Part shown: positions 35,097 through 37,557 of the stretch, one piece after another
Numbering within the stretch: position 1 is the first letter of the stretch
How the letters are laid out: every line of letters starts with the position of its first letter
Assembly (NCBI GenBank): GCA_026397505.1
Contig: JAPLUR010000120.1
Coordinates: forward strand, 1 to 37,557
Source: Candidatus Zixiibacteriota bacterium
GTDB lineage: Bacteria; Zixibacteria; MSB-5A5; GN15; PGXB01
Length of the DNA stretch: 37,557 bases
Reading direction: 5' to 3'
Notes under the pieces: model-generated
Seen by the model: only the letters and a program-made list of their open reading frames with translations
Databases searched by the model: none
Told to the model about the DNA's origin: nothing
Program-made: the position numbers and the translations under genes

Positions 35097-36482
35097 ATGA
35101 CTGACGCTGCATTTAAAGGTTACAAGGGAAAGGCCCGCGAGGTTCTTCAGGCGCTTGGCGGGCGGGTTTGGGCTAATGTTGTCCTGAAAACCAACGAGGG
35201 GGACTTTGAGGGGGTCATCCTGCCCCGGTCAGAGACCGCCGATGGCGACCATATCGTTCTGAAGATTAAGTCCGGTTATAATATCGGCATTCGCGCCGAC
35301 CGTATCAACGAAATTACGGAAACCAGTTATAAAGAAGCAATCTACAAAATTCCCGAGAAAGAGTTCCCGGTCAGCCCGGATAAGCCGAGCGTGACCCTTT
35401 TGGGAACGGGCGGGACTATTGCCTCGCGGCTGGACTACCGCACCGGCGCCGTGATTCCGGCCTTTACCCCCGGTGAGCTTTATGGCGCCGTCCCGGAACT
35501 GGCCGATATCTGCAATCTGGAGACTCTGAAACTCTTTGGCGTTTTTTCCGAAAACATGGGGCCGATGCAATGGATCACCCTGGCCGAGGAAATCGGCCGC
35601 CAGATAGAGAAAGGGGTGCATGGGATCGTTATCGGTCACGGTACCGACACCATGCATCATACCTCGGCTATTCTCTCCTTCATGGTGCAAAACAGTCCCG
35701 TACCGATTGTCATGGTCGGCTCGCAACGCTCCTCCGACAGGCCCTCATCCGATGCCGCTTTCAACCTCCGCTGTGCCGCTTTTACCGCCGGACATTCCGA
35801 TATTGCCGAAATCATGGTCTGCATGTTTGGCCCGACCTCCGATGAATATAATCTTCTTCACCGCGGCACCCGGGTGCGCAAGATGCATTCTTCCTATCGC
35901 TCCACTTTCCGCACCATCGGCGATGTTCCCATTGCCATGGTTACTCCCAGCCAGGTAACGCCGATCAAGGCCGATTATAAGCGGCGCCGGGACGACCGTC
36001 AGGTCAATGTCAATGCGGCCTTTGAAGAGATGGTTTCCATAGTCTACTATTATCCCAATATGCGCCCCGACATTATCGAATCGCTTATCGACAACGGCTA
36101 CAAGGGCATTATTATCGCCGGAACCGGTTTGGGGCATGTCAATAAACGGCTTTATCCGGCGCTCAAAAAAGCGTATGACAAAGGCATCACCGTCTTTATG
36201 ACCGTTCAAACCCTCTGGGGTTATGTGCAGATGTATGTCTATGATACCGGGCGCGACATGATGGAACTGGGCGTCGTGCCGGCGGGGAATATGCTTCCGG
36301 AGGTGGCCTATGTCAAACTCGGCTGGGTTCTGGCCCAGACCACCGACCCGGAGAAAGTCAAAGAAATGATGCTTGCCCCTATCGCCGGTGAAATAACCGA
36401 ACGTGAACCTTTTGATGGTTATTTGATATTACAGGGAGGAATACCGGAGGTCGAGAAATTTATCGGGCAGTACCATCGCTGA
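35097..36482 (+). CDS. GatD-type glutamyl-tRNA(Gln) amidotransferase subunit / L-asparaginase
   Basis: 461 residues from the ATG of MTDAAFKGYK; a GTG six codons upstream is possible. The N-terminal ~75 residues form a small beta-barrel (VLKTNEGDFEGVILPR) as in archaeal GatD and not in ordinary bacterial asparaginases. The asparaginase domain follows: nucleophile Thr107 in GTGGTIAS and the Thr183-Asp184 pair in GHGTDTMHHT. Archaeal GatD liberates ammonia from glutamine for GatE, which amidates Glu-tRNA(Gln). GatE is not adjacent. If it is absent from the genome, the protein is better called a type I-like asparaginase/glutaminase. Length and domain order fit GatD well. Confidence 0.82.
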   Translation: MTDAAFKGYKGKAREVLQALGGRVWANVVLKTNEGDFEGVILPRSETADGDHIVLKIKSGYNIGIRADRINEITETSYKEAIYKIPEKEFPVSPDKPSVTLLGTGGTIASRLDYRTGAVIPAFTPGELYGAVPELADICNLETLKLFGVFSENMGPMQWITLAEEIGRQIEKGVHGIVIGHGTDTMHHTSAILSFMVQNSPVPIVMVGSQRSSDRPSSDAAFNLRCAAFTAGHSDIAEIMVCMFGPTSDEYNLLHRGTRVRKMHSSYRSTFRTIGDVPIAMVTPSQVTPIKADYKRRRDDRQVNVNAAFEEMVSIVYYYPNMRPDIIESLIDNGYKGIIIAGTGLGHVNKRLYPALKKAYDKGITVFMTVQTLWGYVQMYVYDTGRDMMELGVVPAGNMLPEVAYVKLGWVLAQTTDPEKVKEMMLAPIAGEITEREPFDGYLILQGGIPEVEKFIGQYHR

Positions 36483-37557
36483 CCGGGGAACCGGGCTGCG
36501 CCTGCATCCTGCAATTATCGGCGGAGATCTCTTTGCTTTTTCCCGATAACAATTCGTGCAATGCTTTGCTGAGTTGCTGAACCTTGTACGGTTTGGGAAC
36601 GAATCCCTTGAATCCATATTTCCAGTATTCGGCCATGATCGGGTCGTTCGAATAGCCGCTCGAAACAATCGCCTTTACTTCGGGATCGATTTGAGTCAGT
36701 CCGGCAATCGTCTCTTTCCCGCCCATGCCGCCGGGAATGGTTAAATCAATAATGACTGCATCAAAGGGCCGGCCGGATTCCATGGCCTGTCGATATAATT
36801 CAATTGCCTTATTCCCATCGCAGGCGGTCTCGATACTGTAACCGAGATTGGAAAGCGCCATGCCCGCTACCAAACGTATTGTCTCATCATCATCCATAAT
36901 AAGGATTTTTCCGCTTCCCGGGATAGCCGCTTCCTCGCTTTTCCTCTGTGTCGATAGCTTTTTTCCCGATGCCGGTAGATAGACATGAAACGTGGTTCCA
37001 ACCCCGACTTCCGATTCCACTTCGATATGTCCCTCGTGCCGCTTTATGATGGAATAGGTTGTGGCCAGCCCCAGGCCGCTCCCTTTTTGCTTGGTAGTAA
37101 AGAAGGGGTCGAATATTTTCCTGATATATGGCTCCGGAATGCCGATGCCCTGATCTGAAACCGTGATTTTTATATAATTCCCGCATTTTACTGGGAGGCA
37201 ATCCTCCTGCTTAATAACCATGTTTTCGGCCGATATTTCGATCGCGCCTCCCTGCGGCATGGCCTGGTCGGCATTGATGATCAGGTTGTTTATCACCTGG
37301 CTAATTTGTCCCTCATCGATTTCCACCGGCTGGAGGTTGTCGGGGAGATCGAATTTGCATTTGACATTAGACCCGCGCAAAGCAAACTCCGCCGTCTCTT
37401 TGACAATATCATTGATAGAAGCTGTCCGTCTGACCGGCGCACCACCCTTCGAGAAAGTCAGCAGTTGCTGAGTCAATTCCTGCGCCCGCATGGAGGCTCG
37501 CTCGGCTTCGGTCAGGCGCTTACAGAGTTCATTGTTTTCTTCCAGGTTCATTTTAAC
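36460..37557 (-). CDS. Hybrid sensor histidine kinase, C-terminal part (runs off the right edge)
   Basis: The frame is open to the window end, so the sensor region and the phospho-accepting histidine (expected in an HDFNN-type box just upstream) are missing. What remains (numbering from Met at 37551) is the end of the dimerisation helix (TQQLLTFSKGGAPV), the ATPase domain with N box (N89-N93, NLIINAD), G1 DQGIG (133-137), F box and G2 GSGLGLA (157-163), and a C-terminal receiver with the acidic triad D220-D222, phosphoacceptor Asp269 and Lys320. This is the arrangement of PAS-containing hybrid kinases common in deltaproteobacteria and FCB bacteria. Its 3' end overlaps the convergent GatD gene by 23 bp. 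Confidence 0.9.
   Translation of the reverse strand, partial: VKMNLEENNELCKRLTEAERASMRAQELTQQLLTFSKGGAPVRRTASINDIVKETAEFALRGSNVKCKFDLPDNLQPVEIDEGQISQVINNLIINADQAMPQGGAIEISAENMVIKQEDCLPVKCGNYIKITVSDQGIGIPEPYIRKIFDPFFTTKQKGSGLGLATTYSIIKRHEGHIEVESEVGVGTTFHVYLPASGKKLSTQRKSEEAAIPGSGKILIMDDDETIRLVAGMALSNLGYSIETACDGNKAIELYRQAMESGRPFDAVIIDLTIPGGMGGKETIAGLTQIDPEVKAIVSSGYSNDPIMAEYWKYGFKGFVPKPYKVQQLSKALHELLSGKSKEISADNCRMQAQPGSPVSDGTAR

Overview
The window looks like chromosomal DNA of a Gram-negative-type bacterium of the FCB superphylum or a related candidate phylum; a Zixibacteria-like lineage is my best guess, but this is inference. The reasons are large secreted proteins with EF-hand dockerin repeats and a C-terminal type IX (Por) sorting domain, an MCE-domain protein (outer-membrane lipid trafficking), a DsrC/DsrMK-like redox module, a GH57 glucanotransferase and a GatD-type amidotransferase next to ordinary bacterial SecA, RsgA, Mfd and tRNA-fMet. 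Several genes and the tRNA have sigma70-like promoters of the form TTGACA-N16/17-TATATT.

Layout. 1-2.4 kb: the 3' end of an IS630-family transposase has landed inside a minus-strand secreted-protein gene and cut off its C terminus. 2.5-12.3 kb, minus strand: secA, a one-polypeptide type IIG restriction-modification enzyme 2 bp behind it, thioredoxin-type arsenate reductase, then a catalytic and a degenerate M16 peptidase, joined by short gaps and ATGA overlaps. 12.5-16.8 kb, plus strand: a small basic ORF, rsgA, an MCE protein and a GH57 glucanotransferase, ended by a strong terminator. 16.9-19.3 kb: a compact dsrC-dsrM-dsrK-like operon behind a good promoter, convergent with a cysteine desulfurase (19.3-20.5 kb).

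20.5-26.8 kb is looser accessory DNA. It has two secreted dockerin proteins (the second with FG-GAP-type repeats and a sorting domain), a decayed second copy of the cysteine-desulfurase 5' end with its promoter, a small six-cysteine secreted protein with a GTG start, a four-helix membrane protein, and an internally deleted remnant of what looks like a 4Fe-4S protein gene. 26.8-31.0 kb is an AT-rich four-gene block on the minus strand: an SsuABC/ThiXYZ-like ABC transporter with a six-helix membrane protein carrying a cytosolic SAM methyltransferase domain inserted between the binding-protein and ATPase genes. This is the best candidate for an undescribed system.

31.1-37.6 kb returns to core genes: initiator tRNA-Met with its own promoter and terminator (plus a partial tRNA-like copy upstream), mfd with a terminator-like hairpin in its leader, a GatD/asparaginase-type protein, and the C-terminal part of a hybrid histidine kinase that runs off the right edge.
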